DNA from: Streptomyces avermitilis MA-4680 = NBRC 14893
GTDB taxonomy: Bacteria > Actinomycetota > Actinomycetes > Streptomycetales > Streptomycetaceae
NCBI RefSeq assembly: GCF_000009765.2
Contig: NC_003155.5
Location: 744,001-808,000, forward strand
Reading direction: 5' to 3'
Length of the DNA: 64,000 nucleotides
The stretch's first letter is position 1; the number at the start of each line of letters is the position of its first letter. Position numbers and translations under genes: made by a program. Shown piece after piece: positions 16,605-24,751 of the stretch. The notes beneath the pieces were generated by a model, which was not told the origin of the DNA, searched no databases, and was given only the letters and a program-made list of their open reading frames with translations.

Positions 16605-17123
16605 TCAGGGGATGTTGACGAACGCCAGGACGGCCTCGCCGTCGCACCGGCCCGAGTCGGCGTCCCAGTAGCGGTAGGCGGTCTCGGCGTGCAGGAACGG
16701 GATGCCGCCTGCGGGGGCGCGCCGGGTGACGGACTGAAATTCCATCTCCCCGGAGAATGCACGTGGGTTGACGGGCCGCCGGAAGTTGGAGGCGAAGCGG
16801 GCGATCAGGATGTCCGGGAGCTGATGCTTCCAGAAGTCGTCCAGCGTCCAGGATTCGAACCCCGCCAGGAGCCCTTCTTTCACGGACTTGGCGACGAGGT
16901 AGTACATCATCTGGTTGTAGCAGATGTTCACCTCGACGGAATTCAGATGGCCGGTGTCGTCGATATAGCACGACTCCGGAATCGCGAACTCGCAGCGGGC
17001 GACGGCCCGTCCGGTGTCGCTCTCGGTCACGACGGCCGAGCGCAGATACTTGCAGTGGTCCTTGTAGGGCACCAGCACGCGCGCCAACAGGTCCTCGTCC
17101 GTGGGGTGCTGGGCCGTCGTCAT
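16605..17123 (-). CDS. scoD: FcoT-like hot-dog protein (ScoD-like)
   Basis: 172 aa. Same family as M. tuberculosis FcoT/Rv0098: [20 protein letters not shown], then [18 protein letters not shown], and [14 protein letters not shown]. In the INLP pathway ScoD adds glycine across the enoyl-ACP double bond and frees the N-carboxymethyl beta-amino acid. The start overlaps the isonitrile synthase stop by 4 bp (ATGA). Confidence 0.9.
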   Translation of the reverse strand: MTTAQHPTDEDLLARVLVPYKDHCKYLRSAVVTESDTGRAVARCEFAIPESCYIDDTGHLNSVEVNICYNQMMYYLVAKSVKEGLLAGFESWTLDDFWKHQLPDILIARFASNFRRPVNPRAFSGEMEFQSVTRRAPAGGIPFLHAETAYRYWDADSGRCDGEAVLAFVNIP

Positions 17124-18010
17124 GCCACCTTGATCCCGTCGTGTAGCTTTCGCTCGTCGTGCACGGTGACCCGGTAGGAGACGGTCGGCTCGGGGGTGGT
17201 CGTGTGCCGGGCGCGGTGGATGAGGCTGCGGTTGTCCCAGACCAGCAGGTCGCCCTGCTCGAAGCTCTGCAGGTGGATGTTGTCGTGCTCGAAGGTCTCG
17301 TCGAGCTGGCCGGTGGCCTGGAACAGTCGCTTGAGCAGCTCGTCGTCGAGCGGCTCGCCGTCCTGGTCCTCGACGCCGATGGTGAAGCCCTCGCTGATGT
17401 AGAGGACCGTCTCCCCGGTCATGGGGTGCGTGAACGTGGTCGGCTGGACGACGGCCGGGGTCTTCCGCTCGACCTCCTCGATGATCTCCGAGATGGGGCG
17501 GTAGACGTCGTGGGGCCGGATCTTGAAATATTTGCGCACCGAGTGCCGGCAGTACGTTCCGCCGATCTCCTTCTTGAGATCTTCGGGCAGCCTGTCGTAT
17601 GCCCGGCCCATGTCGATGAAATACGTGCCGCGGTTCTGCCGCGGAATGACCTGGGGGTAGATCAGGGTGATCCCGAAGGGGTCAGGCATGAACTGGTAGT
17701 CCGCGTGCCAGAACTTTCCGGTCTTCGGTACGCCTATCTGCTTTCCGTTCTCCGGCACGTTGGAGGATACGAATATCTCCGTGACCTCCGGGTGGTGGTA
17801 CATCGGCTCGTAGTAGGTCTCGGGGCGCCCCAGCCGCTTGCCGAGTTCGAGGAACTCCTGGGGAGAGAGGTCCTGGCCCTTCAGGACGGCGATCTTCTTC
17901 GTGTAGACGGTGCTTTTGAGTGCGGCGATGTCGGCGTCCGAGGCGGTGGCGTGGTCGAAGCCCTCGACCGTCGCGCCGATCGCGGTGCCGGGCCGTTCAT
18001 TGATCCGCAT
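17120..18010 (-). CDS. scoE: Isonitrile-forming Fe(II)/2OG oxidase-decarboxylase (ScoE-like)
   Basis: 296 aa, TauD/TfdA fold. Iron ligands are the HAD triad (His102, Asp104) in [11 protein letters not shown] and a distal His (~265) in RSLIHRARH; the 2-oxoglutarate Arg is probably in SYRVTV. Family members ScoE and Rv0097 convert the glycyl N-carboxymethyl adduct to an isonitrile with loss of CO2. AAAGGCGG lies upstream of the ATG. With the FcoT-like gene, ligase, ACP and NRPS directly downstream, this is the diagnostic INLP gene. Confidence 0.93.
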   Translation of the reverse strand: MRINERPGTAIGATVEGFDHATASDADIAALKSTVYTKKIAVLKGQDLSPQEFLELGKRLGRPETYYEPMYHHPEVTEIFVSSNVPENGKQIGVPKTGKFWHADYQFMPDPFGITLIYPQVIPRQNRGTYFIDMGRAYDRLPEDLKKEIGGTYCRHSVRKYFKIRPHDVYRPISEIIEEVERKTPAVVQPTTFTHPMTGETVLYISEGFTIGVEDQDGEPLDDELLKRLFQATGQLDETFEHDNIHLQSFEQGDLLVWDNRSLIHRARHTTTPEPTVSYRVTVHDERKLHDGIKVA

Positions 18011-18045
18011 GGGTGCCGCCTTTCGTGGAGTGGGAGGAGAGGAGG

Positions 18046-18285
18046 TCAGACGGTTGCCTGGCGGGCGTCGACGAGTCCGGCGAGATCGCCGAGGGTGAGG
18101 TCGGGCTGGAGTTCGTCATCGCCGACGGCGACTCCGAGGTCGCGTTCGATGCGGATGCTGATCTCGACCGTCGTCAGCGAGTCGACGTCCAGTTCGCCGA
18201 GGGTCGCCTCGGGGCGGATCCGGTCCGCCGGGGCGTCGTGCAACCTCGCGAGGATGTCGACCAGTCGGTCGTAGGTGGTGCTCAT
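18046..18285 (-). CDS. Second acyl carrier protein
   Basis: 79 aa, canonical [18 protein letters not shown], phosphopantetheine Ser in [16 protein letters not shown], then [18 protein letters not shown]. Its ATG overlaps the FabH-like stop (ATGA), so the two are coupled. It is not part of the five-gene INLP core and probably works with the KASIII to make the fatty acid precursor fed to the ScoC-like ligase (inference). Confidence 0.9.
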   Translation of the reverse strand: MSTTYDRLVDILARLHDAPADRIRPEATLGELDVDSLTTVEISIRIERDLGVAVGDDELQPDLTLGDLAGLVDARQATV

Positions 18286-19352
18286 GACGTCGTCCGTTCT
18301 CCTTGGGCGTGCGGGTCGTACGGTGGGGCCGGCGCGGGGAGCGTGGGCCAGGTCAGGAGGCAGGAGCCCCAGGTGAGGCCGCCTCCGAAGGCGGTGAGCA
18401 GAACCCGGTCGCCGGGCCGGAGTGTCTGTCCGGCGGCCGCGTCGGCAAGGGCGAGCGGGATGGACGCGGCGCCCGTGTTGCCGACGGACTCGACATGTGT
18501 CACGCAGCGCTCCCGTGGGAGACCGAGGTCGTCGGCCACCGAGTGCAGGATCCGCAGATTGGCCTGGTGGGGTACGAAGTGGTCGACGTCGTCGGTCTTC
18601 CAGCCGGCCCGGGACAGTGTGGCGCGCGCCGACTCGGCCATGCGCGTCACCGCGTGGCGGTAGACCTCCTTGCCCCGCATGCCGAAGTGCCGGTCCTGGC
18701 GACTGGGTTCGCCCGGACGGGAGCGCTGTCGGGAGCCGCCGGCCGCGACCATGATCAGGTCCTCGTGAGCGCCGTCGCTGCCGAGGTCGAAGTGGCCGAC
18801 CGCGCCGGGCTCGTCGGGGTGTCCGGCGCGCAGGACGACGGCTCCCGCGCCGTCGCCGAAGATGATCGCGTTGGCCCGGTCGAGGGGATCCACGATCGTG
18901 GAGTAGGTGTCCGCCCCGATGAGCAGCACCCGTTCGGCCACGCCGGCCGCGATGAGTCCGGCGGCCGAGGCGAGGCCGTAGACGAACCCGGTGCACACGG
19001 CGCTGATGTCGAAGGCGGCCGCTCCCGTCAGACCGAGCCGTGCGGCAACGGCGGGCGCGGTGGCCGGGCAACTGTGGTCCGGCGTCGTCGTGGCGACGAC
19101 GACGGCGTCGACGCTGGCCGTCGCGGCGCAGACGAGCGCCCGGCGGCCGGCTTCGACAGCCAGGTCGGACGTCGCCTGTCCGGGGTCGACGGCATGCCGT
19201 CGGCGGATCCCGGTCCGTGTGCGGATCCATGCGTCGTCGGTGTCGAGCCGTCGTGCGAGGTGCTCGTTGGTCACCACACGGGGCGGCACCCATCCGGCCA
19301 GCCCGCACAGGACGGCTGCCGGGGCGTAAGAACCGGCGGCGGTAGGGGACAT
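18282..19352 (-). CDS. KASIII (FabH-like) ketoacyl-ACP synthase
   Basis: 356 aa. All three catalytic residues are present: Cys in SAVCTGFVYGLA, His in PHQANLRIL, Asn in SVGNTGAASIPLAL. Other FabH marks are WIRTRTGIRRRH and GDGAGAVVL. The start at 19352 has GGAG 8 nt upstream; 12 further in-frame residues upstream look spurious. It probably primes a dedicated short or medium acyl chain for the isonitrile acid, delivered on the adjacent ACP. Confidence 0.88.
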   Translation of the reverse strand: MSPTAAGSYAPAAVLCGLAGWVPPRVVTNEHLARRLDTDDAWIRTRTGIRRRHAVDPGQATSDLAVEAGRRALVCAATASVDAVVVATTTPDHSCPATAPAVAARLGLTGAAAFDISAVCTGFVYGLASAAGLIAAGVAERVLLIGADTYSTIVDPLDRANAIIFGDGAGAVVLRAGHPDEPGAVGHFDLGSDGAHEDLIMVAAGGSRQRSRPGEPSRQDRHFGMRGKEVYRHAVTRMAESARATLSRAGWKTDDVDHFVPHQANLRILHSVADDLGLPRERCVTHVESVGNTGAASIPLALADAAAGQTLRPGDRVLLTAFGGGLTWGSCLLTWPTLPAPAPPYDPHAQGERTTS

Positions 19353-19423
19353 GGGGAATCTCCAGGCATGACGGAGGACGGGCCGCAAGGCCCGGACACG
19401 GAACGGAGAGGGGAAGGGGGTGT

Positions 19424-20830
19424 CTAAGGACTCGTGGTCCTGCGAAGGGCGAGCAGTGCGAACGCGCCGCAGCCGATGCCGCCCGCTATCACGAACACGG
19501 CGGTACGGATGCCGTCGAGGAGCCCAGGCCCGGAGGCGTTCTGCCCAACCCCGCCGGCGACCCCGACCAGTAAGGCGAGGCCCACCGCGCCGCCCACCTG
19601 CAGGGTGGTCGACGCCAGTCCCGAGGCGATGCCCTGGTCACCGGGGGCCACCCCGGCGGACGCGGCGATCCACATCCCCGTCCACGCGGCCCCCTGGCCG
19701 ACACTCAGCAGCACGATCCCCGGCAGGAGCGCGGGATACGAGCCGTCGGCGGTGAGCGCCAGGCCGAGTGCCGCGGCTCCGGCGGCACCCAGCGCCATGC
19801 CTCCCACCAGCATCCGGCGCACCCCGAAAGCGGACACGGCCCGTCCACCGGCCTGCGTACCGACGGCCACCACCACAGCGGGCACGAGGAACGCGAACCC
19901 GGTGGCGACCGCCCGGTATCCGTGGACGGTCTGGAAGTAGAGGGTCAGGAAGTACGGCACTGAGCTGAATGTGGCGCTGAACAGGGCGGTCACCCCCATC
20001 GCCGCGAGCAGGCCGCGGTCGGCGAACAGCCTTGCCGGTACGAGCGGATCACGGGATCGCCTCTCTACGACGGCGAAGAGCGCCAGCAGCCCGAGGGACA
20101 GCACCGCGCTCGCGAGGGCCGCGGGTGTGTCCCAGCCCTCCGCGGGGGCCTGCACCAGCAGGAACACCAGGAGTGTGATCCCGCCCGTCGCGGTCAGCGC
20201 GCCTGCCACGTCGAAGTGCCGTGAGCGGTCCCACGGGCCGTCCGCGGGGAACAGCCGCCATCCGGCCACCGCGAGGGTTCCCGCCACGGGCACATTGACG
20301 AAGAACACCGACGGCCAGCCGAACGCCTCCACCAGGACTCCACCGAGGAGAGATCCGAAGCAGAGCCCGCCGGCTCCCGCGGCACCCCACACCGCCAAGG
20401 CCCGGTTCCGGTCGGGCCCTTCGTCGTACAGGGTGTTGATCAGAGACAGCGTCGCCGGGAACAGGAGGGAGCCGCCGATGCCCTGGACCGCCCGGACAGC
20501 GACCAAGACGCCGGGCGTCTGAGCCAGGCCGCCCACGAGGGACGACCCCGCGTACAGCGACGCCGCGACAAGGAACATCCGGCGCCGGCCGAGCAGGTCC
20601 GCGGCCCGGCCGCCCAACAGCAGGAAGCCGCCGGTGGCCACGACGTAGGCGCTCACCACCCACTGCAGGTCGTGGTCGGAGAATCCCAGCCCTGCACCGA
20701 TGTCGGGCAGAGCGACGTACACGATGTTGTAGTCGAGCGAGATGACGAGCTGACCCGACGCCAGAACAAGCAGAGGAAGTCCGATGGACTTTCGGAGCGG
20801 AGCCTTCGCCGGCTCTGTCACGGACATCAT
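19424..20830 (-). CDS. MFS drug/metabolite exporter (DHA2, 14-TM type)
   Basis: 468 aa, EmrB/QacA-type major facilitator: VISLDYNIVYVALPDIGAGL (motif D1), GRAADLLGRRRMFL (motif A), VRAVQGIGGSLLFPATLSL (motif C region), ~14 hydrophobic segments. GAGGGGGGTG precedes a double ATG. Placed between the FabH-like gene and the hydroxylase in the INLP block, it is the likely exporter of the lipopeptide, opposing the ABC importer. Confidence 0.88.
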   Translation of the reverse strand: MMSVTEPAKAPLRKSIGLPLLVLASGQLVISLDYNIVYVALPDIGAGLGFSDHDLQWVVSAYVVATGGFLLLGGRAADLLGRRRMFLVAASLYAGSSLVGGLAQTPGVLVAVRAVQGIGGSLLFPATLSLINTLYDEGPDRNRALAVWGAAGAGGLCFGSLLGGVLVEAFGWPSVFFVNVPVAGTLAVAGWRLFPADGPWDRSRHFDVAGALTATGGITLLVFLLVQAPAEGWDTPAALASAVLSLGLLALFAVVERRSRDPLVPARLFADRGLLAAMGVTALFSATFSSVPYFLTLYFQTVHGYRAVATGFAFLVPAVVVAVGTQAGGRAVSAFGVRRMLVGGMALGAAGAAALGLALTADGSYPALLPGIVLLSVGQGAAWTGMWIAASAGVAPGDQGIASGLASTTLQVGGAVGLALLVGVAGGVGQNASGPGLLDGIRTAVFVIAGGIGCGAFALLALRRTTSP

Positions 20831-21100
20831 CGATCACCCCCCTCGGGATCACAACATTTGGAATTTCCACAGAGGGGAATTCCGGCAGCTCGATCGTTTT
20901 CAGTCACGTTAGCAGTCCGGATCGGCATTGTGAATGGCAACTTCTCGACAGGCATTGCACATTCACGGAACATCAGAGCAGCACTGACACCCGGCAGCCG
21001 GAGACTGCCGGGAAAGGAACACCAGCGACACCGGATATGGCCTGGATGTATTTCCAGGCTTTATCCGGGATCCTTGCTTTCCTGTATTCCTACCTCCGCG
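20831..21100. other. Intergenic with two hairpins
   Basis: No gene. Two stem-loops lie downstream of the hydroxylase: CCCGGCAG/CTGCCGGG (20990-20997 with 21005-21012) and GCCTGGA/TCCAGGC (21040-21046 with 21053-21059). They may terminate or attenuate transcription before the MFS gene, which could have its own promoter in the AT-richer 20870-20950 stretch. Confidence 0.5.
21040..21059 (-). terminator. Hairpin after hydroxylase gene
   Basis: GCCTGGA and TCCAGGC form a 7-bp stem with a 6-nt loop, 42 bp past the hydroxylase stop on the minus strand. A second 8-bp hairpin follows at 20990-21012. No U-run is seen, so attenuation is as likely as full termination. Confidence 0.4.
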
Positions 21101-21853
21101 TCAGTCCTCCCCCATGAGCCGACGGATCTCGGTGATGAGGGCGACCAGCGCCCGGCGCTCCGGAACAGTGGTCTCCGGATGCCAGAGGTCGATGAGCAGG
21201 CAGGTACGCGGGCGGGTGCCCGTGTTGCGCGCCTCGTGCTCGAAGGAGTAGTCGAAGAGCAGGCACTTGCCCTCTTCCCAGGAGCGAGTCTCCCCGGCGA
21301 CCGTGATGCTGCAACCGTCAGGGATGTCCACGGCGAGATGCAGGTTGATGCTGAAGTTCCACAGGTCGCAATGGGGTTCGATGACGGCCCCCGGCAACAG
21401 AGTAGAGAAATGACATTCCAGGAGAGGGCATATTTTTCCCGTGTCGACGGCGACGTCTTTCAGCACCTGATATGCGATGGGAACCGTTGCGGCCGACTCT
21501 TCGGTGATACCTCCTTCACGGAAGAGGTAGAGGGCCTGCCAGTTGTCCTGGCGGGTCAGGTAGTGCTCGTAGTCCGAGAACGCCTCCCGTCGCGCCGACC
21601 ATGCGACCTTCAGCTCTTCCTTGATCGCCTGATGGCTGGCCTCCAGTTCATGGACGACGGGGGCCAGTTCGGCGTAGGCGTACGGGTCGTGCCAGGGAGT
21701 GGGAGACAGTCCCGGCATGATCCACTTGGCTGCTTTCTGCAGCGGATGCCGCTCGCTCCCGCTCGGCTCCAGCATCTGCTCGACCCGCCTGATCGATTCC
21801 GCACCGAACTCGGCTCTGATCGCGGCGAAGGCGTTCTCTATCTCTGGTGTCAT
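21101..21853 (-). CDS. Aspartyl/asparaginyl beta-hydroxylase family oxygenase
   Basis: 250 aa. The C-terminal half has the Asp/Asn hydroxylase jelly roll: LLPGAVIEPHCDLWNFSINL with His iron ligand, LHLAVDIPDGCSITVAGE, LFDYSFEHEARNTG with the second His, and TCLLIDLWHPE. It is an Fe(II)/2-oxoglutarate enzyme that could hydroxylate the lipopeptide or an amino acid precursor. It is 28 bp downstream of the DJ-1 gene, same strand. No such gene is in the five-gene INLP core, so the product may be a modified INLP. Confidence 0.82.
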   Translation of the reverse strand: MTPEIENAFAAIRAEFGAESIRRVEQMLEPSGSERHPLQKAAKWIMPGLSPTPWHDPYAYAELAPVVHELEASHQAIKEELKVAWSARREAFSDYEHYLTRQDNWQALYLFREGGITEESAATVPIAYQVLKDVAVDTGKICPLLECHFSTLLPGAVIEPHCDLWNFSINLHLAVDIPDGCSITVAGETRSWEEGKCLLFDYSFEHEARNTGTRPRTCLLIDLWHPETTVPERRALVALITEIRRLMGED

Positions 21854-21881
21854 GCGGTTCTCCGGAGTTCGGCGGCCGGGG

Positions 21882-22538
21882 TCACTGGCCAGCGGTCGAT
21901 GTCCGCAGCACCGTTCCCCGGCGCTCGACCTCCACGATCGCCTCCGCGTGAGCGGCGGCAGCGCCTTCCAACTCCCCCTCCAGCAGCCTCAGGGCGCCGT
22001 CGATGCCCGACGAGACGACCCCGCCGGCCGTCACCAGGTCACCGTCGTCGACGACTCGCTGGTCCACGACCCGGGCTCCCCGTTCGGCGAGGTGACTCCT
22101 GGCCAGGTGGCGCGGGGCGGACGGCAGCCGCTCCTTGTCGAACTCCGCCCAGACGCCGGGGCTGTCCCGTCGGCCGAAGCCTCCACCGGGTACGACGATC
22201 AGAGCGGCGTCGCGCGGGGACCAGGCCGCTGCCGCCACCCTCGTGCCGAAGCTGTAGGTCATCTCGGCCGCTTCTCCGCCGGTCACCGGTTTCACCGTCA
22301 CCGGATGGGCCCGGGCGGCCACGGAGAAGACTTCGAACGGGCCGAAGACCTGCAACTTCTCCACGCCGTCCAGCTCCTCCACGCCGTCGAAGGTGACAGT
22401 GCGGATGCGTAGCACCTCGCCGTCTTCGCCGCGGGCACGCGCCGGGACGGCCGCGTGGGCGGTGCCGGCGGCGAGCGGGGCCGCCGAGACGGCGCCGATC
22501 GCCGTCGTGGCGGACTGCAACAGACGTCTGCGTTCCAC
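21882..22538 (-). CDS. Exported DJ-1/PfpI protein lacking its catalytic Cys segment
   Basis: 218 aa from GTG 22538 (GAAGGTGG upstream). A Tat-like signal (ERRRLLQSATTAIGAVSAAP, AHA) precedes a DJ-1/PfpI domain: VEKLQVFGPFEVFS, LIVVPGGGFGRRD, then C-terminal VTAGGVVSSGIDGALRLL. Between PSAPRHL and ARSHLAERGARVVD about 35-40 residues with the nucleophile elbow (SVCTG) are absent, although the frame is open. Relatives include isonitrile hydratase, which turns isonitriles into formamides with that Cys. The protein is therefore probably inactive, or a binding protein. It is first in the INLP run behind two ECF promoters. Confidence 0.7.
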   Translation of the reverse strand: MERRRLLQSATTAIGAVSAAPLAAGTAHAAVPARARGEDGEVLRIRTVTFDGVEELDGVEKLQVFGPFEVFSVAARAHPVTVKPVTGGEAAEMTYSFGTRVAAAAWSPRDAALIVVPGGGFGRRDSPGVWAEFDKERLPSAPRHLARSHLAERGARVVDQRVVDDGDLVTAGGVVSSGIDGALRLLEGELEGAAAAHAEAIVEVERRGTVLRTSTAGQ

Positions 22539-22638
22539 GTGTGCCGAACCACCTTCGCCCGAAGTTCCGCGCTCCGACCTGCCGACCTGCCTGCCTCGCA
22601 CGGTGGTCAGCGGGTGGTGAGCTGCGCTGTCGAACTAG

Positions 22639-22667
22639 TAGTCGGTCGCGCGTGGGCTCGAGTTCCC
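22639..22667 (-). promoter_or_regulatory. ECF-type promoter P2 (INLP operon, proximal)
   Basis: Minus strand: -35 GGGAAC (22662-22667), 17 nt, -10 CGACTA (22639-22644) followed by CTAG. It lies about 100 bp before the DJ-1 GTG. It is part of a ~45-bp imperfect direct repeat shared with P3. Confidence 0.75.
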
Positions 22668-22771
22668 GCGTTCTCCGGGCCAATTTTCCTTGCCTTGGCG
22701 GCACTTGAGGACATGCGGCCGTCGGGTCATACTCCGACGTGCCTGCTCCCCCGTCGGCCGCACGAACAAGT

Positions 22772-22800
22772 AGTCGCGCCGACGGGCTGCCGAGTTCCCC
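22772..22800 (-). promoter_or_regulatory. ECF-type promoter P3 (INLP operon, distal)
   Basis: Minus strand: -35 GGGAAC (22795-22800), 17 nt, -10 CGACTA (22772-22777) followed by CTTG. It is 133 bp upstream of P2 and oriented the same way. The two form a tandem, apparently duplicated promoter (repeat units ~22632-22680 and ~22763-22810). Confidence 0.72.
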
Positions 22801-22819
22801 CGTTCGCGCGGTGTTTTGG

Positions 22820-23149
22820 TCAGCTGCGACTGCGAAGACGCCCGCGGTCCTCCGCCGCGCCGTGGACTCTGCGGTGCGCCGGCCGTGGGGCCGAGACCGC
22901 CGAATCCACCAGCAGACAGAGCAACCCGCTCAGTATCAGCCCAGCGGCACAGCCCACCAGGGCTCCGGGGACACCCTCCACAACGAAACCGAGCCAGGCG
23001 TAGCCGGCAGCCAGCACGGCCAGGGTGGCGAAGCCCAGGGGCCAGGCCCCGCCGATTCTCTTCCGTCTGGGTTCGGCTCGGGCGGCCTCCTGTCCCCACG
23101 GCCAACCCCGCGGTGTATCGTCCCTCGGCTCTCGCACGAGACCCAGCAC
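22820..23149 (-). CDS. Small membrane protein, unrecognised
   Basis: 109 aa from GTG 23149 with GGGGAGGGGG upstream. A charged N-terminus (~35 aa) is followed by two membrane segments (WPLGFATLAVLAAGYAWLGF; VPGALVGCAAGLILSGLLCL) and a basic tail. No family is recognised. It converges on the tandem promoters from the far side. Its start region is antisense-adjacent to the PCu(A)C promoter, so the intergenic space is divergent. Confidence 0.5.
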   Translation of the reverse strand: MLGLVREPRDDTPRGWPWGQEAARAEPRRKRIGGAWPLGFATLAVLAAGYAWLGFVVEGVPGALVGCAAGLILSGLLCLLVDSAVSAPRPAHRRVHGAAEDRGRLRSRS

Positions 23150-23261
23150 GTGATCCCCCTCCCCCGCCACGGTCCGCACTTCCGCAACCGCGTTCGATCC
23201 GGGCTCCGGAGGGGTCTTTCCCCGCCACCACGGGGCGGAACCGGTCGGCTCGGCAGGGGCC

Positions 23262-23290
23262 GGGAACCAGCAGGGACCGCGCCCCGACCT
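23262..23290 (+). promoter_or_regulatory. ECF-type promoter P5 (PCu(A)C gene)
   Basis: Plus strand: -35 GGGAAC (23262-23267), 17 nt, -10 CGACCT (23285-23290). It differs from the other four only in the last two -10 bases. The ATG at 23298 is 8 nt past the -10, so the transcript would be leaderless or use ATG 23316. Confidence 0.6.
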
Positions 23291-23297
23291 CTGACGT

Positions 23298-23819
23298 ATG
23301 GAGCCGAGAAGCCTGATGCGTGTGATGCGCCCGACGCGCAACACATGGTTCGTCAACGCCTTACGGACCGTCGCGCCGCCGTTGGGCGCCTCCTGCGGTG
23401 CGCTGGCCCTCATGGTCGCGTACACCGCGACCGGCGCGGCAGGCGATCCGCCGCCCAGGATCACGGTCGTCGACGCACACATCGTCGCGGTGTCCGCGGG
23501 TTCCGGCTCGACCGCCGCGTATTTCGAGATCCGCAACACCGGCCCGTCGAAGGACACGCTGCTGTACGCGGACTCACCGGACCTGGGCGTCAGCCTCCTG
23601 CGACGTACAGTGCGCCGCACCGGGACGGGGCGTACGGAGCCCGTGTGGGCCGTCGACGTTCCGGCGGGCGGCACGGTGCGCATGGCGCCGGGAGGTCTCG
23701 GGGTCGTGATCCTGGATCCCCCCGTACTGAAAGCCGGTCAGAAGGTGCCCTACCTTCTGTGGTTCCGTCAGAGCGGGAAGGTCGCCGTCCGGGCGACCGT
23801 GACCGCGGGCGTGAGATGA
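23298..23819 (+). CDS. PCu(A)C-family copper chaperone-like membrane-anchored protein
   Basis: 173 aa; ATG 23316 is an alternative start favoured by the promoter position. One N-terminal membrane segment (GASCGALALMVAYTATGAAG) leads into a PCu(A)C/DUF461 beta-sandwich (ITVVDAHIVAV, STAAYFEIRNTG, VPAGGTVRMAPGGLGVVIL). The classical H-Mx10-M...H-x-M copper ligands are largely missing (LGVVIL where HLML is usual), so copper binding is uncertain. PCu(A)C proteins move Cu(I) outside the membrane, e.g. to cytochrome oxidase. It faces the ECF sigma gene across a strong terminator. Confidence 0.75.
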   Translation: MEPRSLMRVMRPTRNTWFVNALRTVAPPLGASCGALALMVAYTATGAAGDPPPRITVVDAHIVAVSAGSGSTAAYFEIRNTGPSKDTLLYADSPDLGVSLLRRTVRRTGTGRTEPVWAVDVPAGGTVRMAPGGLGVVILDPPVLKAGQKVPYLLWFRQSGKVAVRATVTAGVR

Positions 23820-23853
23820 GCCTCGGCGGTCAGGGCCGGCCGGATGCCGGGGA

Positions 23854-23892
23854 GGGTGCCGGTGCCCCCGCTGGCGGTGGGCACCGGCACCC
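23854..23892. terminator. Strong bidirectional terminator
   Basis: GGGTGCCGGTGCCC (23854-23867) and GGGCACCGGCACCC (23879-23892) form a perfect 14-bp stem with an 11-nt loop. It sits between the convergent ends of the PCu(A)C and ECF sigma genes. Confidence 0.85.
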
Positions 23893-23898
23893 GTTTCG

Positions 23899-24552
23899 TC
23901 ACGCGGCGACGGCGGCGGGGGCCCGCGACTCCTCGGCCTCGACAAGAAGTGCGACGAGGGTCGCCCGGGCTCGTGCCACCCGCGAGCGGATCGTGCCGAC
24001 GGGACAACCGCTGGCCTCGGCAGCCTCCTCGTAGGGCAGTCCCGTCAGCTGGGTGAGGACGAACGCCTCACGGCGCTCAGCAGGCAGCGCGTCCAGCAGA
24101 TCGAGCAAGGCCACACCGTCCTCGAAGCCGGGCAGACCGCTCGGCTGGGCCCGCTCGGCCCATACCGTCCAGTCGTCCGTGTCACGCAGCCGCGGCCGGG
24201 CCGCGGTGTAGCGCACGTTGTCGATCACCGTGCGGCGCGCGATGGACAGCAGCCACGTACGCGCCGACGAGCGCCCCTCGAACCGGTGCAGGCTGCCGAG
24301 TGCCCGCAGGAACGTGTCCTGCGCCAGGTCGTCGGCGAGCTGACGGTCGGAGGAGAGGTGCGTGATGTAGCGGACGACGTCGGGGTGCAGGGCACGCACG
24401 AAGCGGTCGACGGCGTCGGGGTCGCCGGCGCGGGCGGCGAGGGCCCAGGCGGTGGCCGCATCGTCGGGCCATGCCATGGCGCCGGGCTGATCCGCCGCCT
24501 TGCGCCCCGCGTCGCGCTTCTCGCGCGACACGGGGAGGACAGGAGTGATCAC
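23899..24552 (-). CDS. ECF sigma factor (SigC-like by context)
   Basis: 217 aa from GTG 24552 (GAAGGA upstream). Sigma-70 region 2 is seen in DLAQDTFLRALGSLHRFEGR, then RTWLLSIARRTVIDNVR. Region 4 is LPAERREAFVLTQLTGLPYE, then CPVGTIRSRVARARATL. No anti-sigma gene is adjacent. A copper ATPase, copper chaperones and an INLP cluster surround it, matching the set controlled by SigC in M. tuberculosis. It is the obvious candidate to read the five GGGAAC-17-CGACTA promoters here, which is inference. Confidence 0.87.
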   Translation of the reverse strand: MITPVLPVSREKRDAGRKAADQPGAMAWPDDAATAWALAARAGDPDAVDRFVRALHPDVVRYITHLSSDRQLADDLAQDTFLRALGSLHRFEGRSSARTWLLSIARRTVIDNVRYTAARPRLRDTDDWTVWAERAQPSGLPGFEDGVALLDLLDALPAERREAFVLTQLTGLPYEEAAEASGCPVGTIRSRVARARATLVALLVEAEESRAPAAVAA

Positions 24553-24751
24553 CTGATGTCCTTCTCGGGTTGTCCGGGATCCGGCACGGCGGCACGCGCG
24601 ACCGCGCGCTGGTGCGCCGGGCGTGAGCACCGCTGCGGAAACGTCCCGGGACGGGAGGTGGGATGGGGCCGTACGACGTGAACGACCCGTGCCCGAAGCC
24701 CTGGCACCGACTACGCGGCGCCCAGCGGGTGGCCTCGGGAAACCAGCTGTC
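24553..24751. other. Intergenic upstream of sigma gene
   Basis: About 200 bp between the Met-rich membrane protein and the sigma gene. No GGGAAC-17-CGACTA site is found here. The sigma gene may be transcribed from upstream or from an unrecognised promoter. Confidence 0.4.

Noticed and set aside
16559..16762. N-terminal extension of the acyl-ACP ligase to 16762
   Set aside because: The added residues are Pro/Arg/Thr-rich, overlap the FcoT-like gene in another frame, and ATG 16558 begins a normal ligase.
22820..23683. 287-codon minus-strand frame across the PCu(A)C gene
   Set aside because: Its first 178 codons are antisense to the PCu(A)C gene and its upstream region. Only the last ~109 codons from GTG 23149 look real.
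24670..24715. CGACTA at ~24709 on the plus strand as another ECF -10
   Set aside because: The nearest GAAC is 24 nt upstream instead of 17, and no gene start follows.
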